DNA of 64,000 nucleotides from Chitinimonas koreensis (GCF_014353015.1 NZ_CP060704.1:645001-709000), one strand, 5' to 3'; positions 18,483 to 28,505 are shown, numbered from the stretch's first letter. Notes: generated by a model from the sequence alone, not told the origin. Numbers and translations: made by a program.

Positions 18483-20752
18483 TGATTGCCCAGGAACTCG
18501 AAGTCAGCCTGCACACGGCTTTCGTGGAGGCGAGGCAGAAGCGCCATGAATACATCACGGTGGAGCATCTGCTGCTCGCAATGCTGGACAACCAGAGCGC
18601 AGCCGAGGTGCTGCGCGCCTGCGGCGCCAAGATCGAGCAGCTGCGCCGCGAACTGACCGATTTCGTGACCGAGCACACTCCGCTGGTGGCCGGTACCGAC
18701 GAGGTCGAGACCCAGCCGACCATCGGCTTCCAGCGCGTGATCCAGCGCGCGATCCTGCACGTGCAGTCGTCCGGCAAGAAGGAAGTGACCGGCGCCAACG
18801 TGCTGGTGGCGATCTTCGGCGAGAAGGACTCGCACGCGGTGTACTTCCTGCACCAGCAGGGCATCACCCGGCTCGACGTGGTCAACTTCATCTCGCACGG
18901 CATCAGCAAGGTGTCGCCGCAGAACGGCGGCCAGTCCGCGCCCAAGCACGAGGGCGAGCAGGAGGGCGAGGCCGAGTCGCAGAGCCACGGCGCGCTCGAG
19001 AACTTCACCCAGAATCTGAACGTCGCCGCGAGCCAGGGCCGCATCGATCCGCTGATCGGCCGCGAATCCGAGATCGAGCGCGTGATCCAGGTGCTGTGCC
19101 GCCGCCGCAAGAACAACCCGCTGCTGGTCGGCGAGGCCGGCGTGGGCAAGACCGCGATCGCCGAGGGCCTGGCCAAGCGCATCGTCGAGGGCGAGGTGCC
19201 CGATATCCTGGCCGATGCCACCGTCTACGCGCTCGACATGGGCGCGCTGCTGGCCGGCACCAAGTACCGCGGCGATTTCGAGCAGCGCCTCAAGGCGGTG
19301 ATCAAGCAGCTGGGCGAGGACCGCAACGCGATCCTGTTCATCGACGAGATTCACACCGTGGTCGGCGCCGGCGCGGCCTCGGGCGGCACGCTCGACGCGT
19401 CCAACCTGCTCAAGCCCGCGCTGAGCAACGGTTCGCTCAAGTGCATCGGCGCGACCACCTACACCGAGTTCCGCGGCATCTTCGAGAAGGACAACGCGCT
19501 GAGCCGCCGCTTCCAGAAGATCGACGTGAACGAGCCGACCGTCGAGCAGACGGTGGAGATCCTCAAGGGCCTCAAGAGCCGCTTCGAGGAGCACCACGGC
19601 GTCAAGTACACGGCGGCGGCGCTGTCGACCGCGGCCGAGCTGTCGGCCAAGTACATCAACGACCGCCACCTGCCCGACAAGGCGATCGACGTGATCGACG
19701 AGGCCGGCGCGGCGCAGAAGATCCTGCCCAAGTCGCGGCAGAAGAAGACCATCGGCAAGGGCGAGGTCGAGGAGATCGTGGCCAAGATCGCCCGCATCCC
19801 GCCCAAGAACGTGTCGAGCGACGACCGCAACGCGCTCAAGACGCTCGACCGCGACCTCAAGAACGTGGTGTTCGGCCAGGACAAGGCGATCGACGCGCTG
19901 GCGGCGGCCATCAAGATGGCGCGCGCCGGCCTGGGCAACCCGCAGAAGCCGATCGGCTCCTTCCTGTTCTCCGGCCCGACCGGCGTCGGCAAAACCGAGG
20001 TGGCGCGCCAGCTGGCCTACACCATGGGCATCGAACTGATCCGCTTCGACATGTCCGAATACATGGAACGCCACGCGGTCAGCCGGCTGATCGGCGCGCC
20101 TCCGGGCTATGTCGGCTTCGACCAGGGCGGTCTCTTGACCGAGGCGATCACCAAGCATCCGTATGCGGTGCTGCTGCTGGACGAGATCGAGAAGGCGCAT
20201 CCGGACATCTTCAACGTGCTGCTGCAGGTGATGGACCATGGCACGCTGACCGACAACAACGGCCGCAAGGCGGATTTCCGCAACGTGATCATCATCATGA
20301 CCACCAATGCGGGGGCCGAGGCGCTCAACAAGACCAGCATCGGCTTCACCTCCAACAAGGCGGTGGGCGACGAGCTGGCCGAGATCAAGCGGATGTTCAC
20401 GCCCGAGTTCCGCAACCGGCTCGACGCGACCATCAGCTTCGCCCCGCTGACGCCGGAGATCATCCTGCAGGTGGTCGACAAGTTCCTGATGCAGCTCGAG
20501 AGCCAGCTGCACGAGAAGAAGGTGGAGGCCCACTTCTCGGTCGCGCTGAAGGACCACCTGGCCAAGAAGGGCTTCGATCCGCTGATGGGCGCGCGGCCGA
20601 TGTCGCGGCTGATCCAGGACACCATCCGCAAGGCGCTGGCCGACGAGCTGCTGTTCGGCCGGCTGGCCGGCGGCGGCGAAGTGGAGATCGACATCGACGA
20701 GCAGGGCCAGATCCGGCTCGACATCAAGGAAGCGGCGGCCGAGCCTGCTTGA
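18482..20752 (+). CDS. clpA: ATP-dependent Clp protease ATP-binding subunit ClpA
   Basis: 756 residues with an N-terminal double Clp-N domain (1-145), an acidic linker (about 155-175), and two AAA+ modules. Walker A sites are GEAGVGKT near 219 and GPTGVGKT near 500. An IGF tripeptide near residue 620 (SIGFTSN) is the likely ClpP-docking loop. ClpA forms hexamers that unfold substrates for ClpP; clpP is not in the window. No middle coiled coil is present, which separates it from ClpB. Translationally coupled to clpS. Confidence 0.97.
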   Translation: MIAQELEVSLHTAFVEARQKRHEYITVEHLLLAMLDNQSAAEVLRACGAKIEQLRRELTDFVTEHTPLVAGTDEVETQPTIGFQRVIQRAILHVQSSGKKEVTGANVLVAIFGEKDSHAVYFLHQQGITRLDVVNFISHGISKVSPQNGGQSAPKHEGEQEGEAESQSHGALENFTQNLNVAASQGRIDPLIGRESEIERVIQVLCRRRKNNPLLVGEAGVGKTAIAEGLAKRIVEGEVPDILADATVYALDMGALLAGTKYRGDFEQRLKAVIKQLGEDRNAILFIDEIHTVVGAGAASGGTLDASNLLKPALSNGSLKCIGATTYTEFRGIFEKDNALSRRFQKIDVNEPTVEQTVEILKGLKSRFEEHHGVKYTAAALSTAAELSAKYINDRHLPDKAIDVIDEAGAAQKILPKSRQKKTIGKGEVEEIVAKIARIPPKNVSSDDRNALKTLDRDLKNVVFGQDKAIDALAAAIKMARAGLGNPQKPIGSFLFSGPTGVGKTEVARQLAYTMGIELIRFDMSEYMERHAVSRLIGAPPGYVGFDQGGLLTEAITKHPYAVLLLDEIEKAHPDIFNVLLQVMDHGTLTDNNGRKADFRNVIIIMTTNAGAEALNKTSIGFTSNKAVGDELAEIKRMFTPEFRNRLDATISFAPLTPEIILQVVDKFLMQLESQLHEKKVEAHFSVALKDHLAKKGFDPLMGARPMSRLIQDTIRKALADELLFGRLAGGGEVEIDIDEQGQIRLDIKEAAAEPA

Positions 20753-20772
20753 TCCGGTCTCGTTGCAACATG

Positions 20773-20797
20773 AAAGCCCCGCATCGCGGGGCTTTTT
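20773..20797 (+). terminator. clpA terminator
   Basis: A perfect 10-bp stem (aaagccccgc / gcggggcttt) with an atc loop runs into TTTTT, 20 nt after the clpA stop. Confidence 0.9.
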
Positions 20798-20853
20798 GTA
20801 TTTGGATGCGGTTAGCGCCTTCCACGGATGAGCTGCGGTTGTCCGGGACCATT

Positions 20854-20908
20854 GGCGAGCGTTAGCGAGGCTTCCCCACGGCGGCGGGGACGGGAGGGAT
20901 GGAACAGG
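20854..20908 (-). repeat. dispersed intergenic repeat, copy C
   Basis: Read on the minus strand it gives cctgttccatccctcccgt, then ccccgccgcc, then the core cctcgctaacgctcg. It matches the block order of the copies at 12406, 50351 and 60531. It lies in the convergent gap between clpA and the short-chain dehydrogenase gene. Confidence 0.65.
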
Positions 20909-20984
20909 AAGAGCCGCCGCTCGGGTATGCACGACGGATTGGCGCCCGGGTTTCCTCTGCACGCATCCCCACGCCGCCGCGTGA

Positions 20985-21740
20985 TCAAACCCGGCGGATC
21001 GCCAGGGCCGAGGGCGCCTGGCAGACCGGCATCATCTCGATGGTATTGATGTTCACGTGCGGCGGCAGCGTGGTCAGCCATTCGACCGTGGCGGCCACGT
21101 CTTCCGGCGTCAGCGGCTCGGTGCCCTGGTAGAGCGCGGCGGCGCGGTCGTCGTCGCCCTTGAAGCGCACGTTGGAGAATTCGCTGCCGCCGGCCAGGCC
21201 CGGCTCGATGCAGCTGACGCGCACCGCGCTGCCCAGGAGGTCTGCCTTCAGGTTGAGGCTGAACTGATGGACGAAGGCCTTGGTCGCGCCATAGGCATTG
21301 CCGCCCGGATAGGGGTAGCTGGCGGCGATCGAACCGATGTTGACCACCAGGCCGCGGTTGCGCGCCACCAGGCCCGGCAGCACGGCGTGGGTGACCGCCA
21401 CCAGGCCCAGGCAGTTGACCTCGAGCATGGTCTGCCAGTCGTCGAGGCTGGCCTCGTGGGCCGGCGCGATGCCGAGCGCCAGGCCGGCGTTGTTGACCAG
21501 TAGCTCGATCGCGGCCAGATCGTCCGGCAGGGCGGCGATGGCGGCAGCGACCGCGGCGCGGTCGGCCACGTCGAGCTCGAGCGGTACGATCTGGCCGGGA
21601 AAGCGGGCGGCGAGCGCTTCGAGCCGGTCGAGCCGGCGTGCCGCGGCGATCACGCGCCAGCCGCGTTCGGCCAGGCGCAGCGCGATGGCATGGCCGAAGC
21701 CGCTGCTGGCGCCGGTGACGAGAGCGATGGGTGCGGTCAT
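20985..21740 (-). CDS. short-chain dehydrogenase/reductase, YdfG-like
   Basis: 251 residues with all classical SDR motifs: TGASSGFG near residue 8-15 for the nucleotide, NNAG near 85, a catalytic Ser near 135, and YGATK near 151-155. The arrangement and the C-terminal IEPGLAGGSEFSNVRF stretch resemble E. coli YdfG, an NADP-dependent 3-hydroxy acid (serine, L-allo-threonine) dehydrogenase. The exact substrate is an inference. It follows dapE by 7 nt on the same strand. Confidence 0.9.
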   Translation of the reverse strand: MTAPIALVTGASSGFGHAIALRLAERGWRVIAAARRLDRLEALAARFPGQIVPLELDVADRAAVAAAIAALPDDLAAIELLVNNAGLALGIAPAHEASLDDWQTMLEVNCLGLVAVTHAVLPGLVARNRGLVVNIGSIAASYPYPGGNAYGATKAFVHQFSLNLKADLLGSAVRVSCIEPGLAGGSEFSNVRFKGDDDRAAALYQGTEPLTPEDVAATVEWLTTLPPHVNINTIEMMPVCQAPSALAIRRV

Positions 21741-21747
21741 GGCGGCC

Positions 21748-22886
21748 TCAGTTCTGCGGCGCGAGCAGGTTCTCGAGCGTGCGGCGATAGACGCCGGACA
21801 GGCGCGGCACGTCGGCGACCGCCACGCATTCATTGAGCTTGTGGATGGTGGCGTTGATCGGGCCGAATTCCACCACCTGCGGGCAGATGCTGGCGATGAA
21901 GCGGCCGTCCGAAGTGCCGCCGGTGGTCGACAGCTCGGCCTCGACATCGGTCTCGGCGCGGATCGCCCCTGCAGCGCCTGCGACAGCGTGCCCGGCTCGG
22001 TCAGGAAGGGGCGGCCGCTCAGGGTCCAGCGGATGTTGTAGTCGAGGCCGTGACGGTCGAGGATGGCGATGACGCGCGACTTCAGCGTATCGGCATCGCT
22101 GGCGGTGCCGAAGCGGAAGTTGAACTGCGCGGTCAGTTCGCCGGGGATCACGTTGGTGGCGCCGGTGCCGGCGTGGATGTTCGACACTTGCCAGGTGGTC
22201 GGCGGGAAGTAGGCATTGCCCTCGTCCCATACCGTGGCGGCCAGCTCGGCCAGCGCCGGTGCGGCCAGGTGCACCGGGTTCTTGGCCAGGTGCGGATAGG
22301 CGATGTGGCCCTGCACGCCGTAGACGGTGAGCGCGCCGGACAGCGAGCCGCGGCGGCCGTTCTTGATGGTGTCGCCGAAGCGCTGGCTCGAGGTCGGCTC
22401 GCCGACGATGCAGTAGTCGATGGTCTCGCCGCGCGCCGCCAGCGTCTCCACCACCCGCACCGTGCCGTCGACGGCGGGGCCTTCCTCGTCCGAGGTGATC
22501 AGGAGCGCGATCGAGCCGGCGTGGTCCGGATGCGCTGCGACGAAGTCCTCGATCGCGGTGACGAAGGCCGCCAGCGAGGCCTTCATGTCGGCCGCGCCGC
22601 GGCCGTAGAGCAGGCCGTCGCGCACCTCGGGCACGAAGGGCTGGCTATGCCACTGCTCGTGCGGGCCGGTCGGCACCACGTCGGTGTGGCCGGCGAAGCA
22701 CAGCAGCGGGCCCTGCGTGCCGCGGCGGGCCCAGAAGTTGTCGACCTCGCCGTGGCGCATGCGCTCGACGACGAAGCCGACGGCCTCGAGCCGGCGGATC
22801 AGGAGGTCCTGGCAGCCGGCGTCGGCCGGCGTGGTGGAGTCCAGCGCGATCAGCTGCTGGGTCAGGGCGAGGGTCGGGTCGGTCAT
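21748..22886 (-). CDS. dapE: succinyl-diaminopimelate desuccinylase, frameshifted as sequenced
   Basis: A Zn-dependent M20-family hydrolase of the lysine and peptidoglycan pathway. It removes succinate from N-succinyl-LL-diaminopimelate. The N-terminal part carries the metal ligands (AGHTDVVP near 66-73 and SDEEGP near 130-135). The reading frame then breaks at 21966-21969: sense CTG-CAG-GGG-CGATCC should have one more G to continue as GAIRAE. The rest (TTGGTSDGRFIA and the C-terminus) lies in the next frame and ends at 21748. Adding one base gives 379 residues, exactly family size. The gene is normally essential, so an error in the sequence is likelier than a pseudogene. It lies in a row with yffB as in E. 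coli. Confidence 0.9.
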
Positions 22887-22912
22887 GGGCGCGCGGGAAG
22901 TGGGGGAAAGGA

Positions 22913-23260
22913 TCAGAACAGGGTTTGATAGATCTCGGGCTTGAAGCCCACGGTCACGCGCTCGCCGTCGACCAGCACCGGCCGCTTGATCACCGACGGC
23001 TGCTCGAGCATCAGCTCGATCGCGCTGGCGGCATCGTTGACGGCGGCCTGACGGCTCGGATCGAGCTTGCGCCAGGTGGTGCCCTGGCGGTTCACCAGGG
23101 GCTCCCAGCCGAGCCGGGCGATCCAGCCCGACAGCATTTCGGCGCTGACGCCCTGCTTCTTGAAATCGTGGAATTCGTAGGCCTGGCCGTGGCTGTCGAG
23201 CCAGGTGCGCGCCTTCTTGACGGTGTCGCAGTTGGGGATGCCGTGGAGTTTGATCGTCAT
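22913..23260 (-). CDS. ArsC/Spx-family protein, YffB-like
   Basis: 115 residues with a thioredoxin-like fold. The active-site region is GIPNCDTVKKA at residues 7-17, with a single Cys and no CxxC. This is the YffB branch of the ArsC family rather than a true arsenate reductase, and no arsenic genes are near. YffB proteins show GSH-linked thiol chemistry in vitro, but their role is unclear. Its position directly upstream of dapE is the same as in E. coli and suggests cotranscription. Confidence 0.88.
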   Translation of the reverse strand: MTIKLHGIPNCDTVKKARTWLDSHGQAYEFHDFKKQGVSAEMLSGWIARLGWEPLVNRQGTTWRKLDPSRQAAVNDAASAIELMLEQPSVIKRPVLVDGERVTVGFKPEIYQTLF

Positions 23261-23314
23261 GGTGGGCCGAAGTGAGGGAAGGGTGCCGGTCGGTGCCGGC
23301 CGGGCGCTGCAAGG

Positions 23315-24484
23315 CTAGTGCAGGTCGATGTCGAAGCTGATCTCGGGTTCCGGCTGCGGCTGCTGGCGCACGCGCTCGGCGGTTTCCTGGCGCTTCTTGG
23401 CGCGTTCGGCCTCGAGTTCTTCCTGCGACTGGGCGTTGTTGATCAGCCAGGCCAGGTTGGTGGCCGAGTCGGCGTTGCGCATCGCCTCGTCGTAGCTGAT
23501 CTCGCCGTCCTTGTAGAGCTTGTACAGCGCCTGTTCGAAGGTCTGCGAGCCCTGGTACAGGCTCTGCTCCATCGCTTCCTTGATCTGGTCGATGTCGCCG
23601 GACTTGACCAGCTCGGCGATGCGCGGCGAGTTCACCAGCACCTCGACCGCCGGCACCAGCCGGCCCTGCTGGTTCTTCACCAGGCGCTGCGACACGATGG
23701 CCTTGAGCGCCACGCTCAGGTCCATCAAGAGGCTCTCGCGCGCCTCGTGCGGGAAGAAATTGATGATGCGGGTCAGCGAGTGGTAGCTGTTGTTGGCGTG
23801 CAGGGTCGAGATGATCAGGTGGCCGGCCTGGGCATAGGTCAGCGCGTGCTGCATGGTCATCTTGTCGCGGATCTCGCCGATCATCATCACGTCCGGCGCC
23901 TCGCGCATGGCGTTCTTCAGCGCGTCCGAGAAGCTGTGGGTGTCGATGCCGACCTCGCGCTGGCTGACGATGCTCTTGCGGTGCGGGTAGACGTACTCGA
24001 TCGGGTCCTCGATGGTGAGGATGTGGCCCGGCGCGCTGTGGTTGCGGTGCTCGAGCATCGCGGTCACGGTCGAGGTCTTGCCCGAGCCGGTCGAGCCGAC
24101 CACGAAGATCAGGCCGCGCTTCTCGTTGATCAGGCCTTTCAGCGCCTCCGGCAAGCGCAGCTCGTCGATGCTCGGCGACACCGCCTTGATGTAGCGCACC
24201 ACGATGCCGATATTGCCGCGCTGCTTGAAGATGTTGACGCGGAAGTTGCCGATGCCCTCGACCGGGTGGCCGAAGTTCATCTCCCATTCGGCCTCGAAGC
24301 TGGCCTGCTGCTCCTCGTCCATCAGCTCGTAGGCCAGCGACTTGACGTGGGCCGGCTGCAGCACCTGCTGGTTGACCGGGTAGAGCACGCCCTGGATCTT
24401 CACCTGCACGGGGCTGCCGGCGGTGACGAACAGGTCGCTCGCCTGGCGTTCGGCCATCATCTTGAAAAAGGGGAGCAGGGTCAT
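23315..24484 (-). CDS. pilU: type IV pilus retraction ATPase, PilT/PilU family (probably PilU)
   Basis: 389 residues. A secretion-ATPase core has Walker A GSTGSGKT near 130-137, an Asp box (ILTIEDPIEY) near 158, Walker B region MMIGEIRDK near 200, and a His box GHLIISTLHANNS near 222. The extended, Gln- and Arg-rich C-terminal tail (about 345-389) and its length favour PilU over PilT (about 345 residues). It powers pilus retraction at the inner membrane together with PilT. The usual pilT neighbour is absent, so pilU is on its own here. Confidence 0.92.
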   Translation of the reverse strand: MTLLPFFKMMAERQASDLFVTAGSPVQVKIQGVLYPVNQQVLQPAHVKSLAYELMDEEQQASFEAEWEMNFGHPVEGIGNFRVNIFKQRGNIGIVVRYIKAVSPSIDELRLPEALKGLINEKRGLIFVVGSTGSGKTSTVTAMLEHRNHSAPGHILTIEDPIEYVYPHRKSIVSQREVGIDTHSFSDALKNAMREAPDVMMIGEIRDKMTMQHALTYAQAGHLIISTLHANNSYHSLTRIINFFPHEARESLLMDLSVALKAIVSQRLVKNQQGRLVPAVEVLVNSPRIAELVKSGDIDQIKEAMEQSLYQGSQTFEQALYKLYKDGEISYDEAMRNADSATNLAWLINNAQSQEELEAERAKKRQETAERVRQQPQPEPEISFDIDLH

Positions 24485-24529
24485 GGAGGGGGCGCCGCGG
24501 AGAATGGCTGGAATTTTAGCACGATGAAA

Positions 24530-24556
24530 ATGCGAAACCCGCCACGCGGGCGGGTT
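24530..24556 (-). terminator. weak hairpin after the acyl-CoA ligase gene
   Basis: On the minus strand an 8-bp stem aacccgcc / ggcgggtt is followed by a broken T-tract. It sits between the acyl-CoA ligase stop and the pilU start, so it may reduce read-through between them. Confidence 0.45.
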
Positions 24557-24588
24557 CGGGCAGTGCAGGCCGGCGTCGCCGGCCGCGT

Positions 24589-26276
24589 TTACTTGGCCTT
24601 GGCGAGTTCCTCGTCGCGCAGCGCGCGGCGCAGGATCTTGCCGACGTTGGTCTTGGGCAGCTCGGTGCGGAATTCGACGAAGCGCGGGATCTTGTAGCCG
24701 GTCAGGTTCTTCTTGCAGTGCTCGATCACCGAGGCCTCGGTCAGGCCGGCGTCCTTCTTCACCACGAAGATCTTCACCACCTCGCCGGACTTGTCGTCGG
24801 GCACGCCGATGCAGGCCACCTCGAGCACGCCCGGGTGCATCGCCACCACGTCCTCGACCTCGTTCGGGTAGACGTTGAAGCCCGACACCAGGACCATGTC
24901 CTTCTTGCGGTCGACCAGCTTGACGAAGCCGTCCGGGTGCACGATGGCCATGTCGCCGGTGGCGAGCCAGCCGTTGGCGTCGATCACCTTGGCGGTTTCC
25001 TCGGGCCGGTTCCAGTAGCCCTTCATCACCTGCGGGCCCTTGACCCACAGCTCGCCCGGCTCCTCGAAACCGAGTTCGCGGCCATCGGCATCGCGGATCT
25101 GGATATCGGTCGACGGCACCGGCAGGCCGATGGCGCCGTTGTAGCCGGTCAGGTTCATCGGGTTGATGCAGGCGGCGGGCGAGGTCTCGGTCAGTCCGTA
25201 GGCCTCGATCAGCGGCACGCCGGTCATCTGCTTCCACTTCTCGGCCACCGCGCGCTGCACCGCCATGCCGCCGCCGAGCGCCAGCTTCCAGGTGCTGAAG
25301 TCGAGCTTGGGGAAGTCGGGGTTGTTGAGCAGCGCGTTGAACAGCGTGTTCACGCCGGTCATGCAGGTGATCGGGAACTTGGCGAGTTCCTCGACGAAGG
25401 CCGGGATATCCCGCGGATTGGTGATCAGGATGTTGAGGCCGCCGATCTTGCTGAACACCATGCAGTTCGCGGTGAGGCAGAAGATATGGTAGAGCGGCAG
25501 CGCGCAGACGATCACCTCCTGGCCTTCCTTGACCAGCGGCTTGAGCCAGGCGTGCGCCTGCTGCATGTTGGCGATGATGTTGCGGTGGGTCAGCATGGCG
25601 CCCTTGGAGACGCCGGTGGTGCCGCCGGTGTACTGCAGGAAGGCGATGTCGTCGTGGCCGACCTTGACCGGCTTGAGCTCGTTGCGGCGGCCGATCGCCA
25701 GCGCGCCCTTGAAGCTGACGGCCTGCGGCAGGTTGTAGGCCGGCACCATCTTCTTCACCTTCTTCAGCATGAAGTTGATGATGCTGCCCTTGAAGCCGAG
25801 CAGGTCGCCCATCTCGGTCACGATCACGTTCTTGATCGGCGTCTTGGCGATCACCTCGGCCAGCACATGGGCGAAGTTGGCGACGATGACGATGGTGGTG
25901 GCGCCCGAATCCTTGAGCTGGTGCTCGAGTTCGCGCGGGTATAGAGCGGGTTGACGTTGACCACGGTGAGGCCGGCGCGCAGGATGCCGAACACGCAGAC
26001 CGGGTATTGCAGCAGGTTCGGCATCATCACCGCCACGCGCTCGCCCTTCGGCAGCTTGAGCTCGTGCTGCAGGTAGGCGCCGAGATCGCGCGACGCTTCG
26101 TCGATGTCGCCGAAGGTCATGGTGCGGCTGGCGAATTTGATCGAATTGGCGAAGGCAGGGCGATCGCGGAATTTCTTGGCGCTCTTCTCGAACACTTCAC
26201 CGGCCGACTGGAACTCGTTCAGGTCGATCTCGGCGGGCACGCCCTGCTGGTACTGGTTCAACCAGATTCTTTCCAT
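24589..26276 (-). CDS. fadD: long-chain fatty acid--CoA ligase, frameshifted as sequenced
   Basis: An AMP-forming acyl-CoA synthetase that activates fatty acids with ATP and CoA. Motifs lie in the downstream part: the P-loop YTGGTTGVSKG, the AYGLTETSP motif, the GWLATGDMA and DRKKDMVLVSGFN signature, and a C-terminal PKTNVGKILRR lysine motif. The first 130 residues are in another frame. The break is at 25937-25939, where TAT-ACC-CGC should read TAT-ACC-CCG-CGC (one C missing). With it restored the protein has 562 residues, nearly that of E. coli FadD. It is transcribed away from rimP. Confidence 0.9.
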
Positions 26277-26366
26277 CGCTGTCTCCGTGTCTCTCTAGCT
26301 TTGTTTTCCCGTCCGCGGGGAGGGGGCGTCCCTGGTGCGTCGCCGCTGGCACTGTACCGGAATAGC

Positions 26367-26430
26367 CGAAACCCCGCCAAGTGTCGACCAAGCATGTGCT
26401 TGGCGGGCTCGGTGCGGCGTTGGGGTTTCG
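26367..26430. repeat. nested inverted repeat between fadD and rimP
   Basis: The outer arms cgaaacccc (26367-26375) and ggggtttcg (26422-26430) enclose inner arms cccgccaag (26373-26381) and cttggcggg (26399-26407). It stands in the divergent promoter region of fadD and rimP. Confidence 0.55.
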
Positions 26431-26482
26431 TTTCCGACGCTAAGTCGCTAAAATAGCGGGGATTTCAATTCTGTCTGTTTGG

Positions 26483-26507
26483 AATGGGCTCGAGAGCCCA
26501 TTTTTTT
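26483..26507 (+). promoter_or_regulatory. rimP leader hairpin (terminator-like attenuator)
   Basis: A 9-bp stem aatgggctc / gagcccatt is followed by seven T residues, 16 nt before the rimP ATG. A terminator in the leader of an essential operon suggests premature termination control. An attenuator of this kind has been described upstream of rimP in other proteobacteria (rimP leader family, from memory). Confidence 0.7.
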
Positions 26508-26522
26508 ATTGCGCGACGCATC

Positions 26523-26951
26523 ATGGATATGCAACGTCTACTGGACGCAACACTGCCCGGTCTCGGTTACGAGCTGGTCGACCTCGAGTTGGCCCGCGAC
26601 GGCCTGGTCCGCATCTTTATCGACAAGCCGGGCGGCATCACGCTCGACGACTGCGTGGCGGTGAGCAATCACCTGACCCGGCTGTTCACCGTGGAAAACA
26701 TCCCGTACGAGCGCCTGGAAGTCTCCTCGCCCGGCCTCGATCGTCCGCTGAAGAAGGAAGCCGACTTCGTCCGCTTCGCCGGCGAGCGGGTCAAGATCAA
26801 GCTGCGGCTGCCCATCGACGGCAAGAAGACGGTGCAGGGCGAACTGCGCGGCGTGGTCGAAGGCGCGGTCCAGGTGGCGGTCGATGCCGAACGCGTCGTC
26901 GCCGTGCCGCTCGCGCAGATCGACAAGGCCCGCTTGGTCCCGGTGTTCTGA
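26523..26951 (+). CDS. rimP: ribosome maturation factor RimP
   Basis: 142 residues with the RimP two-domain form: an N-terminal alpha/beta domain with GYELVDLEL near 15 and the conserved YxLEVSSPGLDRPL region near 59-75, then a C-terminal SH3-like barrel. It helps assemble the 30S subunit. The ATG at 26523 follows the attenuator hairpin; an in-frame ATG at 26484 would begin inside that hairpin. First gene of the rimP-nusA-infB operon. Confidence 0.95.
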   Translation: MDMQRLLDATLPGLGYELVDLELARDGLVRIFIDKPGGITLDDCVAVSNHLTRLFTVENIPYERLEVSSPGLDRPLKKEADFVRFAGERVKIKLRLPIDGKKTVQGELRGVVEGAVQVAVDAERVVAVPLAQIDKARLVPVF

Positions 26952-27026
26952 TCCCGGTTCGGCGCGCGAAGGTTACGAAGGAATAGGGGCGCGAGCCCGG
27001 CGAGAATCGCTTGGAGGTTTTGAGAA

Positions 27027-28505
27027 ATGAGTCGTGAAATCCTGTTGCTGGTCGATGCACTGGCACGCGAGAAGAATGTGTCGCAGGACATCGTCTTCAC
27101 CGCGCTGGAGATGGCGTTGGCCTCGGCTACCAAGAAGCGTTACACCGACGACGTGGACGTGCGCGTCGCGATCGATCGCCATACCGGCGACTACGAGAGT
27201 TTCCGCCGCTGGGAAGTGGTCGAGGACAACGACCACGAGGAGCCGTCGCGCCAGTTCGCCATCACCGACGTGCTGGAGAAGGACCTGGGCCTCGCCATCG
27301 GCGAATTCTACGAAGAGCCGCTCGAACCGATCGAATTCGGCCGCATCGGCGCGCAGACCGCCAAGCAGGTGATCCTGCAGAAGATCCGCGACGCCGAGCG
27401 CGAGCAGATCCTCAACGACTTCCTGGCCCGCAAGGAGCACCTGGTCACCGGCACCATCAAGCGCATCGAACGCGGCAACGCGATCGTCGAGGTCGGCAAG
27501 CTCGAAGCCCGCCTGCCGCGCGAGCACATGATCCCGAAGGAAAACCTGCGCGTGGGCGACCGCGTGCGCGCCTACCTGCTCAAGATCGATCGCGACGGCC
27601 GCGGCGCCCAACTGATCCTGAGCCGTACCGCGCCCGAGTTCATCGCCAAGCTGTTCGAGCTCGAAGTGCCCGAGATCGAGGAAGGCATCATCGAGATCCG
27701 CGGCGCCGCCCGCGACCCGGGCGCCCGCGCCAAGATCGCGGTGAAGTCGAACGACCCGCGCGTCGATCCGCAAGGCACCTGCATCGGCATGCGCGGCTCG
27801 CGCGTGCAGGCCGTCACCGGCGAGCTGGCCGGCGAGCGCGTCGACATCGTGCTGTGGTCGGCCGACCCGGCCCAGTTCGTGCTGGGCGCGCTGGCGCCGG
27901 CCGAAGTGCAGAAGATCATGGTCGACGAGGACAGCCACAGCATGGACGTGGCGGTCGACGAAGAGAACCTCGCCATGGCCATCGGCCGCGGTGGCCAGAA
28001 CGTGCGGCTCGCCAGCGAGCTGACCGGCTGGACGCTGAACATCATGACGCTCGAGCAGGTCGAGCAGAAGCACGAAGTCGAGTACGCCCGGGTGCGCGAA
28101 CTGTTCATCGCCGCGCTCGACGTCGACGACGAGGTTGCCGAGATCCTGGTGCAGGAAGGCTTCTCCACGCTGGAGGAAGTCGCCTACGTGCCGATCGACG
28201 AAATGCTCGACATCGACGGTTTCGACGAGAACCTCGTCAATGAACTGCGCAGCCGCGCACGCGATGCCCTCCTGACCCAGGCCATCGTCAAGGAAGAACA
28301 GGTCGAGCACAGCGTCGAGGAACTGCAGCATCTCGAGGGCATGACGCCCGAGATCGCCCGCGCCCTGGCCGGCAATGGCGTCGCCACCCGCGACGACCTG
28401 GCCGAGCTGGCGGTGGACGAGCTGGTCGAGATGACCGGCATGGATGCCGAGGCTGCCAAGCAACTGATCATGACCGCCCGCGCTCACTGGTTCGAGCAGC
28501 AATAA
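27027..28505 (+). CDS. nusA: transcription termination/antitermination protein NusA
   Basis: 492 residues with the full NusA layout. It has an N-terminal RNA-polymerase-binding domain (1-125), an S1 domain (about 135-200), two KH domains (about 205-345), and two C-terminal acidic repeats as in E. coli (about 365-420 and 440-490). RNA-binding signatures such as GACIGMRGSRVQ-like CIGMRGSRV and AIGRGGQNVRLAS are seen. An aggtttt/ggagg ribosome site precedes the ATG. Central gene of the rimP-nusA-infB operon. Confidence 0.97.
   Translation: MSREILLLVDALAREKNVSQDIVFTALEMALASATKKRYTDDVDVRVAIDRHTGDYESFRRWEVVEDNDHEEPSRQFAITDVLEKDLGLAIGEFYEEPLEPIEFGRIGAQTAKQVILQKIRDAEREQILNDFLARKEHLVTGTIKRIERGNAIVEVGKLEARLPREHMIPKENLRVGDRVRAYLLKIDRDGRGAQLILSRTAPEFIAKLFELEVPEIEEGIIEIRGAARDPGARAKIAVKSNDPRVDPQGTCIGMRGSRVQAVTGELAGERVDIVLWSADPAQFVLGALAPAEVQKIMVDEDSHSMDVAVDEENLAMAIGRGGQNVRLASELTGWTLNIMTLEQVEQKHEVEYARVRELFIAALDVDDEVAEILVQEGFSTLEEVAYVPIDEMLDIDGFDENLVNELRSRARDALLTQAIVKEEQVEHSVEELQHLEGMTPEIARALAGNGVATRDDLAELAVDELVEMTGMDAEAAKQLIMTARAHWFEQQ

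Noticed and set aside
18446..20962. An 838-codon minus-strand frame opposite clpA
   Set aside because: It is low in protein-like motifs and lies fully antisense to ClpA, whose AAA+ motifs are unambiguous.
22913..23260. Arsenate resistance role for the ArsC-like gene
   Set aside because: It has the YffB-type single-Cys site, lies next to dapE as in E. coli, and there are no ars genes near.
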